64,000 bases of DNA. It comes from CANHVK01 sp044232905. GTDB lineage: Bacteria > Bacteroidota > Bacteroidia > Flavobacteriales_D > Crocinitomicaceae. Below are positions 20,109 to 28,293 of this stretch, piece by piece. The position numbers and the translations under genes are program-made. The notes beneath the pieces were generated by a model. The model had not been told where the DNA came from. It saw only the letters and a program-made list of their open reading frames with translations, and did not search any database. The stretch is taken from positions 1 to 64,000 of the forward strand of contig JBIIKZ010000004.1 of the NCBI GenBank assembly GCA_044232905.1, read 5' to 3'. Each line of letters opens with the position of its first letter. The stretch's first letter is position 1.

Positions 20109-21554
20109 ATGGCCCTCAAACAACATCTTGCACAGAAGTTAGAGCAACGTCTCTCTCCGCAACAAATTCAGTTAATGAAATTGTTGCAAGTGCCAACGAT
20201 GGAGTTAGAACAACGTATTAAACAGGAAATTGAAGAAAATCCTGCCTTAGAAGAAGGTATAGAAACCATTGAGGAAGATTTTGCAAACGAAGAGGATTAT
20301 ACAGAAGAATTAGATGGTTCTACGGACTTTGATTTGTCGGAATACATGGACGATGATAGTCCGGATTATAAAACACAGGTCAACAATCGATCCAACGAGG
20401 ACGACGAATATTTTGTGCCACTCTCTGGAGAACAATCGTTTCAAGAAAAATTGGTCGAACAGTTACATTTGTTGGATTTAGATGATACCCAATTTAGTAT
20501 TGCAGATGTGATCATTGGTAATTTGGATGAGTCTGGATATTTGAATCGTACGGTATTTGCATTGGTAGACGACCTTGCTTTTTCTGCCAATATTTATGTA
20601 ACTGAAAAACAAGTGGAAGAAGTTTTGGCTTTGGTGCAAGAATTGGATCCAGCTGGGGTAGGAGCGCGTGATTTACGTGAGTGTTTATTATTGCAATTAA
20701 AACGTACCCAATCTGGTGATATAACACGGTTTACAGCAAAGAAAATTATAGAAGATCATTTTGATGAATTTATTAAAAAACATTACGATAAAATTCAATT
20801 CAAATTAGAAATCGAAGACCAAGATTTAAAAGAAGCCATCGATGAGATTTTGAAATTGAATCCCAAACCAGGTGGTTCAATGAAAGAATCTGCCAAACCA
20901 ATGCAACAGATAACACCAGATTTTACCATTATTGAATTGGAAGGTAAGTTAGATCTTTCCATACATGGAAGAAATGCACCAGATTTAAAGGTAAGTCGCG
21001 AATACGAGAATATGTTGCGTGGATATTCCGAAGGTGCTAAAACATCTAAATCAGATAAAGAGGCAGTTAGCTTTGTGAAGCAAAAATTGGAAAACGCGAA
21101 GTGGTTCATTGATGCAATTAAGCAGCGACAAACTACTTTGTTTGTTACCATGTCCGCCATTATGAATTACCAACGTGCGTTTTTCTTAACTGGGGACGAA
21201 ACCAATTTACGTCCTATGATTTTGAAAGATATCGCAGAATTGGTTGGCTTAGATATTTCAACGATTTCCAGAGTAGCGAATAGTAAGTATGTACAAACGA
21301 ATTATGGAATTTATTCCTTAAAGTATTTCTTTTCTGAATCCATGTCGAAAGATACTGGGGAAGAAGTTTCAACACGCGAGGTGAAAAAAATCCTTTCAGA
21401 AGCCATTCAAGGGGAAGAAAAGAATAAACCCTTAACAGATGACAAACTAACGCTTATATTGCAAGAAAAAGGCTATAATATTGCACGACGTACCGTAGCT
21501 AAATACCGTGAGCAATTAAATTATCCAGTTGCACGTTTAAGAAAGGAGTTGTAG
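20109..21554 (+). CDS. rpoN: RNA polymerase sigma-54 factor
   Basis: The 481-residue protein shows the three sigma-54 regions: a glutamine-rich N-terminal activator-binding segment (LSPQQIQLMKLLQVP), an acidic linker (about residues 40-90), the core-binding domain, a helix-turn-helix and the RpoN box ARRTVAKYRE near the C-terminus. It directs transcription from -24/-12 promoters and needs AAA+ activators, none of which is in the window. It probably shares a transcript with asnS upstream and the membrane protein gene that starts 1 bp after its stop. Confidence 0.97.
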   Translation: MALKQHLAQKLEQRLSPQQIQLMKLLQVPTMELEQRIKQEIEENPALEEGIETIEEDFANEEDYTEELDGSTDFDLSEYMDDDSPDYKTQVNNRSNEDDEYFVPLSGEQSFQEKLVEQLHLLDLDDTQFSIADVIIGNLDESGYLNRTVFALVDDLAFSANIYVTEKQVEEVLALVQELDPAGVGARDLRECLLLQLKRTQSGDITRFTAKKIIEDHFDEFIKKHYDKIQFKLEIEDQDLKEAIDEILKLNPKPGGSMKESAKPMQQITPDFTIIELEGKLDLSIHGRNAPDLKVSREYENMLRGYSEGAKTSKSDKEAVSFVKQKLENAKWFIDAIKQRQTTLFVTMSAIMNYQRAFFLTGDETNLRPMILKDIAELVGLDISTISRVANSKYVQTNYGIYSLKYFFSESMSKDTGEEVSTREVKKILSEAIQGEEKNKPLTDDKLTLILQEKGYNIARRTVAKYREQLNYPVARLRKEL

Positions 21555-21555
21555 T

Positions 21556-22203
21556 ATGAAATTGTTAGCTCAACTTATTTCCTGGATTTTCCTTCCATTA
21601 TTTATGCCTGTGTTCGCATTGTTATTGACGATGTATATTCCCTCCTTAGAAGAAGGTTCTTTTCAAAACAAGACGATTTATCTGCTGGACCCACGATTGA
21701 AGTTAGCCTTGTTAGGAATTTTCTTTCTTTTTTCATTTTTAGCACCTGCTATTTCGTTGGTTATCTTAAAACGTAAAAATAAGATTTCCAATTTAGAGAT
21801 TGATAATCGTTCAGAACGCTCTATTCCAATTTTAATTACCGCAATTTATAGTGCAGTACTCGCTTGGTTTTTGATGGTGAAAACACCTGCTGGAATTTTA
21901 CCTGCTGCCATCTATTTGTTACCTGCAGGTGGGACTATAGCTATTTTATTAGTCTTAGTGATTACACGGTTTGATAAAATCAGTTTACATGCATTAGGAG
22001 TTGGAATGCTCATGGGATTTTTAATTGCTTATTTTCAAACCCAAGCGCAGTTTCAGTTGGGTATTTTAATTTTGGCAACAATCGTAAGTGGTCTTGTTAT
22101 GTCAGCGCGTTTATTTTTAGGTAAACATAATTTACGCCAATGTTTGATGGGGTATTTCTTGGGAATGTTTGTTATTTATTTGACGATTAAATTTTTGGGC
22201 TAG
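21556..22203 (+). CDS. PAP2-like integral membrane protein lacking full catalytic motifs
   Basis: The 215-residue protein has about six membrane helices. SLHALGVGMLMG and SARLFLGKHNLRQCLMG sit where PAP2 phosphatases have PSGH and SRx5HxxxD. The Arg-x5-His of the last motif is kept, but the final Asp is Gln and the PSGH-like motif is altered, so lipid-phosphatase activity is doubtful. Genes of this kind in Bacteroidota are often named PAP2 family by fold only. It starts 1 bp after the rpoN stop codon, which suggests translational coupling. Confidence 0.65.
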   Translation: MKLLAQLISWIFLPLFMPVFALLLTMYIPSLEEGSFQNKTIYLLDPRLKLALLGIFFLFSFLAPAISLVILKRKNKISNLEIDNRSERSIPILITAIYSAVLAWFLMVKTPAGILPAAIYLLPAGGTIAILLVLVITRFDKISLHALGVGMLMGFLIAYFQTQAQFQLGILILATIVSGLVMSARLFLGKHNLRQCLMGYFLGMFVIYLTIKFLG

Positions 22204-22309
22204 TAATTCATTTTCACCTACCTCTTTCTTCCCCCTCAAGGGAGAATGCCTCTGCAATTCATACTAAATTATTAATCAAACTCTGATTAATTTAAAAATT
22301 GATTTAAAA

Positions 22310-22341
22310 AAAAGGCTGTTTCAATCAAGAAACAGCCTTTT
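22310..22341. terminator. Bidirectional terminator between the PAP2-like gene and accC
   Basis: A perfect 13-bp stem (AAAAGGCTGTTTC with GAAACAGCCTTTT) closes a 6-base loop, with an A-run on the left and T on the right. It can end transcripts from both convergent sides. Confidence 0.85.
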
Positions 22342-22358
22342 AATTTAGTTATCCAAAA

Positions 22359-22394
22359 GTCTAATGTCTTTCGTCTAATAGTCTTTTGTCTAGT
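22359..22394. repeat. GTCTAAT-type heptad repeat fused to the accC stop codon
   Basis: Four to five imperfect copies of a 7-8 bp unit (GTCTAAT, GTCTTTC, GTCTAATA, GTCTTTT, GTCTAG). On the minus strand the last unit supplies the accC stop, which reads TAG-AC. Confidence 0.65.
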
Positions 22395-23724
22395 ATTCAA
22401 AAGTCTCCATGAACTTAGTTGTAAAGTTTCCATTACAGAAATCTTCATTCATCATTAACTTTTGGTGGAAAGGAATCGTAGTTTTAATCCCTTCAATGAT
22501 GTATTCATCCAATGCTCTTCGCATTTTAAGAATTGCTTCTTCACGCGTTTGAGCAACTACTATTAATTTTGAAATCATCGAATCATAGTTTGGTGGGATT
22601 GTATATCCTGAGTATGCATGCGTATCGATACGAACTCCGTGTCCTCCTGGACAGTGGTAAGTTGTAATTAAACCTGGTGAAGGTCTGAAATCATTAAATG
22701 GGTCTTCTGCATTGATACGACATTGAATCGCGTGCATTTGTGGGAAGTAGTTTTTCCCAGAGATTTTTTCACCAGCAGCAATTTTGATTTGCTCTTTGAT
22801 TAGGTCAAAGTTGATTACCTCTTCTGTAATTGTATGCTCCACTTGGATACGTGTATTCATTTCCATGAAATAGAAATCACGGTTTTTGTCTACTAAGAAT
22901 TCAACTGTACCAACACCTTCGTAATTTACGGCTTTCGTAGCTTTAATTGCAGCTTCCCCCATACGTTGACGTAGGTCATCCGTCATAAATGGAGAAGGTG
23001 TTTCTTCCACTAATTTTTGGTGTCTTCGTTGGATAGAACAGTCACGTTCTGACATGTGACAAGCGTTTCCGTGTTGATCCCCTGCAATTTGAATTTCGAT
23101 ATGGCGTGGTTCTTCAATGTATTTTTCCATGTAGATACCGTCATTTCCGAATGCTGCTGCTGCTTCTTGTTTTGCAGAATTCCAAAGCGTTTCCATATCT
23201 TCTTCTTTCCAAACGATACGCATCCCTTTTCCACCTCCTCCAGCAGTTGCTTTGATGATTACTGGATAAACGATTTTTTTTGCTTGAACGATTGCATCTT
23301 CTAAACTTTCTACTAATCCTACAGAACCTGGAATACAAGGCACACCTGCAGCAATCATGGTTGCTTTTGCAGTTGCTTTATCTCCCATTTTTGCTATTTG
23401 TTCTGGTAATGCTCCAATAAATTTGATGCCGTGTTGCTGACAAATTTCGGAGAATTTTTCATTTTCAGATAAAAAACCATATCCTGGGTGAATTGCATCT
23501 GCATTTGTTATTTCAGCTGCAGCAATAATATTTGCGATAGACAAATAAGACTTCGTACTTACTGGAGGTCCGATACATACTGCTTCATCTGCAAAACGTA
23601 CTGGTAAACTGTCTTTATCCGCTGTAGAATATACCGCAACAGTTTTAATTCCCATTTCTTTACATGTACGAATGATACGTAAAGCAATCTCACCTCTGTT
23701 TGCAATTAATATTTTTTTAAACAT
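22390..23724 (-). CDS. accC: Acetyl-CoA carboxylase, biotin carboxylase subunit
   Basis: The 444-residue protein carboxylates the biotin on AccB using ATP and bicarbonate, the first half-reaction of malonyl-CoA synthesis. Visible are the N-terminal ILIANRGEIALRI, HPGYGFLSENEKF, the ATP-grasp glycine loop KATAGGGGKGMRIV, and MNTRIQVEHTITEE, all as expected for an active enzyme. It is last in the DUF177-rpmF-plsX-fabH-accB-accC cluster, separated from accB by 82 bp that hold a terminator-like hairpin. The carboxyltransferase genes are not in the window. Confidence 0.97.
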   Translation of the reverse strand: MFKKILIANRGEIALRIIRTCKEMGIKTVAVYSTADKDSLPVRFADEAVCIGPPVSTKSYLSIANIIAAAEITNADAIHPGYGFLSENEKFSEICQQHGIKFIGALPEQIAKMGDKATAKATMIAAGVPCIPGSVGLVESLEDAIVQAKKIVYPVIIKATAGGGGKGMRIVWKEEDMETLWNSAKQEAAAAFGNDGIYMEKYIEEPRHIEIQIAGDQHGNACHMSERDCSIQRRHQKLVEETPSPFMTDDLRQRMGEAAIKATKAVNYEGVGTVEFLVDKNRDFYFMEMNTRIQVEHTITEEVINFDLIKEQIKIAAGEKISGKNYFPQMHAIQCRINAEDPFNDFRPSPGLITTYHCPGGHGVRIDTHAYSGYTIPPNYDSMISKLIVVAQTREEAILKMRRALDEYIIEGIKTTIPFHQKLMMNEDFCNGNFTTKFMETFEY

Positions 23725-23743
23725 CTGTTAATTATTAAATATG

Positions 23744-23788
23744 AAAAAGGGACTTGTATTTTAGAGTAACTCTAAAATTTCAAATCCC
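23744..23788 (-). terminator. Terminator-like hairpin between accB and accC
   Basis: On the minus strand a stem of about 18 bp (outer GGGATTTG/CAAGTCCC, inner ATTTTAGAG/CTCTAAAAT, 3-base loop) is followed directly by five T. It lies inside the operon, 20 bases before the accC start, so it may act as a partial terminator that lowers accC relative to accB. Confidence 0.7.
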
Positions 23789-23806
23789 AATTAAATGAAT
23801 GAATTA

Positions 23807-24286
23807 TTAAGCTGGATCAACCAAAAATAATGGTTGGTCGTATTCTACAGGAGATGCATCGTCCACTAAAACTTTAATGATTTTACCTGAAATTTCAGAT
23901 TCGATATCATTAAATAATTTCATCGCTTCGATGATACAAACCACTTTTCCTTTTTCGATTGAATCTCCTACATTTGCTAATGCTGGTTTATCTGGTGAAG
24001 TTGAACGGTAGAAAGTTCCAATCATTGGTGACTTGATTGTAATGTATTTAGCATCTTCTGAAACTGCTGGTGCTTTTGGTGTTTCAGGTGCAACAGCAAC
24101 TGGTGCTGGTGCAGCAGCAGGTGCAGAAATTTGTTGAGGAGCTTGAACGTATACGGTATGCTCTTCTTTTTTGCTCTTATTTTCAGCTTTGATAACGATT
24201 TTAAAATCTTTTTGTTCGATTTCAACTTCGCTTACACCTGATTTAGATACAAACTTGATTAAATCTTGAATTTCAGTTAAGTTCAT
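23807..24286 (-). CDS. accB: Biotin carboxyl carrier protein of acetyl-CoA carboxylase
   Basis: The 159-residue protein has an N-terminal alpha region, an Ala/Pro-rich linker (about residues 45-75) and a C-terminal biotinyl domain. The biotinylated lysine is K123 in IIEAMKLFNDIE; the common motif is EAMKM, here EAMKL. It carries CO2 from AccC to the carboxyltransferase. It follows fabH by 25 bp and precedes accC. Confidence 0.95.
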   Translation of the reverse strand: MNLTEIQDLIKFVSKSGVSEVEIEQKDFKIVIKAENKSKKEEHTVYVQAPQQISAPAAAPAPVAVAPETPKAPAVSEDAKYITIKSPMIGTFYRSTSPDKPALANVGDSIEKGKVVCIIEAMKLFNDIESEISGKIIKVLVDDASPVEYDQPLFLVDPA

Positions 24287-24311
24287 GTTTTGATTTATTA
24301 GTTCTTAATTT

Positions 24312-25301
24312 TTATGAATTATAGGCCCATTTTAAATAAACGGATCCCCAAGTAAATCCTCCACCAAAAGCAGACAGTAATAAATTATCTCCTTTTTTCA
24401 ATTGTTTTTCCCAGTCCCACAAACATAAAGGTAATGTTCCTGCAGTTGTATTACCATATTTTTGTATGTTAATCATTACTTTTTCTTTCGGAATCCCACA
24501 ACGTTCAGCTGTCGCATCAATGATGCGAAGGTTTGCTTGATGCGGTACTAACCAATTGATATCTTCACTTTTCAAATTGTTTTTTTCCATGATTTCCGCC
24601 GAAACTTCTGCCATGTTTGTTACTGCAAATTTGAATACAGTTTTTCCTTCTTGTTTAACGTAATGATCTCTATTTTGAACTGTTTCTAATGATGCTGGGT
24701 TAGCAGAACCACCAGCTGGTTGAATTAAGTAATGTCTTCCTGAGCCATCGCTACGTAAAATAGCATCCATCACACCTAAATTTTCCGTATTTGGCTCTAA
24801 TAAAACAACACCTGCACCATCCCCAAAAATAACACATGTTGTACGATCTTCATAATCGATGATTGAACTCATTTTATCTACACCTACAATTAGTACTTTT
24901 TTGTGTGTACCTGCTTCAATAAATTTAGAGCCAGTTTGTAATGCATAAATAAAACCAGAACATGCTGCGATTAAATCAAATCCCCACGCGTTTGTCATTC
25001 CTACTTTGTCACAAATAATATTTGCGGTACTAGGGAATGGGTAGTCAGGAGTAACTGTAGCAACAATTACTAATTCAATTTCTAATGGATCAATTCCTTT
25101 TTTTGCGAGTAAAGCTTTTACAGCTTCAGCACCCATGTCAGATGAAGCACCATTTTTCATGATTCTTCTTTCAGAAATTCCTGTTCTAGATAATATCCAT
25201 TCATCAGTTGTGTCAACGATTTTAGCCAAATCGTGATTTGTCATAACTGTTTCAGGTAAATAACCATGAACTCCGGTAATTGCGGCTGTAATTTTGCTCA
25301 T
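24312..25301 (-). CDS. fabH: 3-oxoacyl-ACP synthase III
   Basis: This 329-residue ketosynthase starts fatty-acid chains by joining acetyl-CoA (or a branched primer) to malonyl-ACP. The catalytic triad is visible: Cys in IAACSGFIYAL, His in VPHQANLRI and Asn in YGNTTAGT. The length fits the family. Which primer it prefers cannot be read from the sequence. plsX lies 4 bp upstream, so the two are cotranscribed. Confidence 0.96.
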   Translation of the reverse strand: MSKITAAITGVHGYLPETVMTNHDLAKIVDTTDEWILSRTGISERRIMKNGASSDMGAEAVKALLAKKGIDPLEIELVIVATVTPDYPFPSTANIICDKVGMTNAWGFDLIAACSGFIYALQTGSKFIEAGTHKKVLIVGVDKMSSIIDYEDRTTCVIFGDGAGVVLLEPNTENLGVMDAILRSDGSGRHYLIQPAGGSANPASLETVQNRDHYVKQEGKTVFKFAVTNMAEVSAEIMEKNNLKSEDINWLVPHQANLRIIDATAERCGIPKEKVMINIQKYGNTTAGTLPLCLWDWEKQLKKGDNLLLSAFGGGFTWGSVYLKWAYNS

Positions 25302-25305
25302 ATAA

Positions 25306-26244
25306 CTAGTTAAATGCTTCGTTTACTTTTGTTGCCAATCCAGATTTTGCTACTTCATACGAATGTAACAACATGTTTTTTACTGCGATATCGTTAGAGA
25401 TACCATGACCAATAATTACATTTCCTTTGACACCTAAAATTGGTGTGCCTCCATAATTTTCATAATTGAAACGATCGAAATATTCGTCTTGAATACCTCT
25501 TTTTTTCATCATGTGATACAATCCTTCGGCTTGTTTAAGAACGATATTTCCTGTGAAACCATCACATACAATAACATCTGCTTTACCACGGAATATATCT
25601 CTACCTTCTATGTTTCCGATGAAATTTACCTCTTCAGATTCAGCGAGCAATTTATGTACCGCAATTGTAAGTAAATTCCCTTTCGATTCTTCTTCTCCGA
25701 TATTTAATAGTGCGACTTTAGGGTTTTCAATACCATACACATTTTTAGCATATAGTGAACCTAATACAGCAAATTGATAAAGTACGTCTGGCTTGCAATC
25801 TGCATTAGAACCTACGTCTAATAATACAGAATTTCCACCGTCAAATGATGGAATAACCGATGTGATACAAGGACGAATAATTCCAGGAATCGTATTAACC
25901 TTATAAATTGCACCTACCAACATTGCGCCTGTATTTCCTGTACTTGCAAAAGCATCAATTTCTTTTTTTGCTAGCAAATCAAACCCAACAGAAATTGTAC
26001 TGTTTGGTTTTTGAGGAATCGCACGGGTTGGATGGTCATGCATCGTAATAACATCCGGTGCATGTACGATTTCGAAATCATCTGGATTTGCTCCACGCGA
26101 CTTTAGGTCATCTACGATAGTATCGTGATCACCTAATAGTACGAGTTTTACGTCCCGAGGAAGTTCTTTTTGAGCGAGGATCGCACCAGATATGTTTGCA
26201 TCCGGTGCAAAGTCGCCACCTAAAATATCTATTCCTATCTTCAT
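25306..26244 (-). CDS. plsX: Phosphate acyltransferase PlsX
   Basis: The 312-residue protein makes acyl-phosphate from acyl-ACP, the donor for the first acylation of glycerol-3-phosphate. It begins MKIGIDILGGDFAPD and has HDHPTRAIPQKPNSTI, GNTGAMLVGA and DVGSNADCKP, all characteristic of PlsX. The rpmF-plsX-fabH order is widespread in bacteria and links ribosome and lipid synthesis. It starts 17 bp after rpmF. Confidence 0.96.
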   Translation of the reverse strand: MKIGIDILGGDFAPDANISGAILAQKELPRDVKLVLLGDHDTIVDDLKSRGANPDDFEIVHAPDVITMHDHPTRAIPQKPNSTISVGFDLLAKKEIDAFASTGNTGAMLVGAIYKVNTIPGIIRPCITSVIPSFDGGNSVLLDVGSNADCKPDVLYQFAVLGSLYAKNVYGIENPKVALLNIGEEESKGNLLTIAVHKLLAESEEVNFIGNIEGRDIFRGKADVIVCDGFTGNIVLKQAEGLYHMMKKRGIQDEYFDRFNYENYGGTPILGVKGNVIIGHGISNDIAVKNMLLHSYEVAKSGLATKVNEAFN

Positions 26245-26261
26245 CAGGAAGAATGAATTAA

Positions 26262-26453
26262 TTAAATCGCTACTTCTTTTTCAGCTACTACTTTACCTTT
26301 GTAGTAAAGTTTTCCTTCATGCCAGTGTGCATGGTGAAATAAGTGAGGCTGACCTGTAGTTGGACAAATCGCAATGTTGTCAGCTACTGCTTTAAAATGC
26401 GTTCTTCTTTTGTCTCTTCTAGTTGTCGAAGTTCTTCGTTTAGGATGTGCCAT
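26262..26453 (-). CDS. rpmF: 50S ribosomal protein L32
   Basis: The 63-residue basic protein begins MAHPKRRTSTTRRDKRRTH, the usual L32 N-terminus. The zinc-ribbon region has only one cysteine (CPTTGQPHLFHHAH), so this is a form without the four-cysteine zinc site. It lies 24 bp after the DUF177 gene, the usual order in bacteria. Confidence 0.96.
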   Translation of the reverse strand: MAHPKRRTSTTRRDKRRTHFKAVADNIAICPTTGQPHLFHHAHWHEGKLYYKGKVVAEKEVAI

Positions 26454-26477
26454 TTTACTTTGTTTATATTATAACGT

Positions 26478-27101
26478 TTAATTCAAATTTTTTAAAATTG
26501 CGAATTGAGGGTTGATTGGTTTGTCAAGCGGATCATCATCAGATTCTTCATGGTCATCTGCATCATTTTCGTCTTCATCTTCCCAATCGTCTTCATCTTC
26601 CCAATCTTCCTCGTCTTCCCAATCCTCCTCGTCTAGTTCTTCCTCTTCTACATTTGCATTGATGGTATGCTTTTGTATTAGTTCCCACATTTCTTCATCA
26701 CATTCACCAGGTTTATGTGTAGCTCTTAGTGGTAACAAGGAAGTGATTAATTCGTAAATAGGGAAAGTGACGTCTATTTGATAACTATCTGGGTGTATAA
26801 CCACAAGATTTTCATCTTCTTCGTCTTCTGTTCCAAATTTGTAAATTAATCTATATTCTCCTTGGATGTCCAAATTCATCGGCGTGTCACAGCGATCACA
26901 TGTAGTAGAAACAGAACCTTTAATTGCAAAAAGTGCAATTAGCATGGTGTCTTTTTTTTCTAACTCTAGTGTCGCTTCTAAAGCGCCTGCGTGAATTATG
27001 GAATATTCCATAGATTCAAAGAACGATGTTTTTATCTCGTATTCGAAATGATATTTTCCTACTTTTAATCCAACAAATGGAATGTTAAATTCGTTATTCA
27101 T
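26478..27101 (-). CDS. DUF177 (YceD-like) protein with acidic repeat tail
   Basis: The 207-residue protein contains the DUF177 core with CDRCDTPM and the spacing expected upstream of rpmF; related proteins are linked to 23S rRNA maturation. After about residue 140 comes an Asp/Glu-rich tail with three copies of a D-W-E-D-E motif, coded by 18-bp DNA repeats near 26575-26635. The ATG at 27101 is preferred over an in-frame TTG at 27131 because that TTG overlaps the predicted -7 box. It is the first gene of the lipid cluster. Confidence 0.85.
   Translation of the reverse strand: MNNEFNIPFVGLKVGKYHFEYEIKTSFFESMEYSIIHAGALEATLELEKKDTMLIALFAIKGSVSTTCDRCDTPMNLDIQGEYRLIYKFGTEDEEDENLVVIHPDSYQIDVTFPIYELITSLLPLRATHKPGECDEEMWELIQKHTINANVEEEELDEEDWEDEEDWEDEDDWEDEDENDADDHEESDDDPLDKPINPQFAILKNLN
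26575..26635 (-). repeat. 18-bp tandem repeats coding the acidic tail of the DUF177 protein
   Basis: Three to four imperfect copies of an 18-bp unit containing CTTCCCAATC encode D/E-rich hexapeptides with one Trp each (D-W-E-D-E-E and variants). Confidence 0.7.
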
Positions 27102-27128
27102 TCTTTTCGTTTCATTAAAATAGGAGAG

Positions 27129-27136
27129 CAAAGGTA
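27129..27136 (-). promoter_or_regulatory. -7 box for the DUF177-rpmF-plsX-fabH-acc operon
   Basis: On the minus strand TACCTTTG followed by C matches TAnnTTTG exactly and lies 27 bp before the ATG at 27101. I do not see a TTG at the expected -33 spacing. Confidence 0.55.
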
Positions 27137-27198
27137 ATAAAATTAAACGAAGATTGTTTATATCTTTTTAATTTTTACTCTTTTTTATTGTTTTATGT

Positions 27199-28293
27199 TT
27201 ATTCAACGCGATTATTTGCGAATGGTTTTCGTTTAAATTCAGGCGATTTTTGTTCTGTTAATGGGTTAGCATGTATTTCTTTTACAAACTTTCGTGTTTT
27301 ATAAATTTCTACCGCTAAATAAATTGCATTGCGCATGGATTGTGCGGAAGCGATTCCTTTTCCTGCGATATCAAACGCTGTTCCATGATCAGGGGATGTT
27401 CGTACAATTGGAAGTCCAGCAGTAAAGTTCACTCCTTCGTCAAAAGTTAAGGCTTTAAACCCTGTTAATCCTTGGTCGTGGTACATTGCAAGAACCGCGT
27501 CGAAATGATTGAATTGTGAGGAACCAAAGAATCCATCCGCAGGATAAGGACCGAAAACAAGCATCCCTTTATCAAAATTTTCTTTAATAATTGGAATGAT
27601 TATTTCTTCTTCCTCCTTGCCTAATTTACCATTTTCTCCTGCGTGTGGATTTAATCCAAGTACGGCAATTTTTGGTCTAACGATCCCGAAATCTTTTTTC
27701 AAACTGTTTTCCAAAACTGAAAGTTTTGCTTGAATTTTTTCTTTCGATAAATTATCCGAAACTTCTTTGACAGGAATATGGCTTGTTGCTAAAGCAACGC
27801 GTAAGTTTTGACCAACCATCATCATTAGTGCTTCTTCCTGATTTGAAAGATGCGCTAAATATTCCGTATGTCCTGGAAATTTAAAGTCCGCTAAAGCAAT
27901 TGCTTCTTTAGAAATTGGTGCAGTGACAAGTACATCGATTTTTCCAGATGCTAAATCTTGCGTTGCTCTTTCTAATGATGCAAAGGCATATTTACCTCCA
28001 GCTTCATTCATTTCACCAATTTGAAAGCGTATTTCATCGTTCCACACATTGATTATATTGATTTTATGTGGTATCGCTTCTTCTGCTGTTTTACAAGATT
28101 GGTAAGAAAATTCTTCTTCCTTCACCATTTTTTTATGGTAGGATATCGTTTTTGTGGAACCGTAGATGATCGGTGTAAACTCTGATAAAATACGTGTATC
28201 CCCAAGTGCTTTGATTATAACTTCCGGACCTATTCCATTGACATCACCTATGGTAATTCCCACACGGATTGCTGCTAGTTTATCCTTTTCCAT
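27199..28293 (-). CDS. pdxA: 4-hydroxythreonine-4-phosphate dehydrogenase
   Basis: This 364-residue enzyme belongs to the DXP-dependent pyridoxal-phosphate pathway. Visible signatures are GDVNGIGPEVIIKAL, FPGHTEYLA, GLNPHAGENG, YHDQGLTGFKAL and TSPDHGTAFDIAG, including the histidines that bind the metal. The C-terminus is about 20 residues longer than usual, with a basic tail. Its start overlaps the end of pepA by 14 bp, so the two are translationally linked. No other pdx genes are near. Confidence 0.95.
   Translation of the reverse strand: MEKDKLAAIRVGITIGDVNGIGPEVIIKALGDTRILSEFTPIIYGSTKTISYHKKMVKEEEFSYQSCKTAEEAIPHKINIINVWNDEIRFQIGEMNEAGGKYAFASLERATQDLASGKIDVLVTAPISKEAIALADFKFPGHTEYLAHLSNQEEALMMMVGQNLRVALATSHIPVKEVSDNLSKEKIQAKLSVLENSLKKDFGIVRPKIAVLGLNPHAGENGKLGKEEEEIIIPIIKENFDKGMLVFGPYPADGFFGSSQFNHFDAVLAMYHDQGLTGFKALTFDEGVNFTAGLPIVRTSPDHGTAFDIAGKGIASAQSMRNAIYLAVEIYKTRKFVKEIHANPLTEQKSPEFKRKPFANNRVE

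Noticed and set aside
26512..26757. Serine-rich reading frame of 81 codons on the plus strand
   Set aside because: It is the antisense of the acidic Asp/Glu repeat in the DUF177 gene; long Ser runs arise from reading GAA/GAT repeats backwards.
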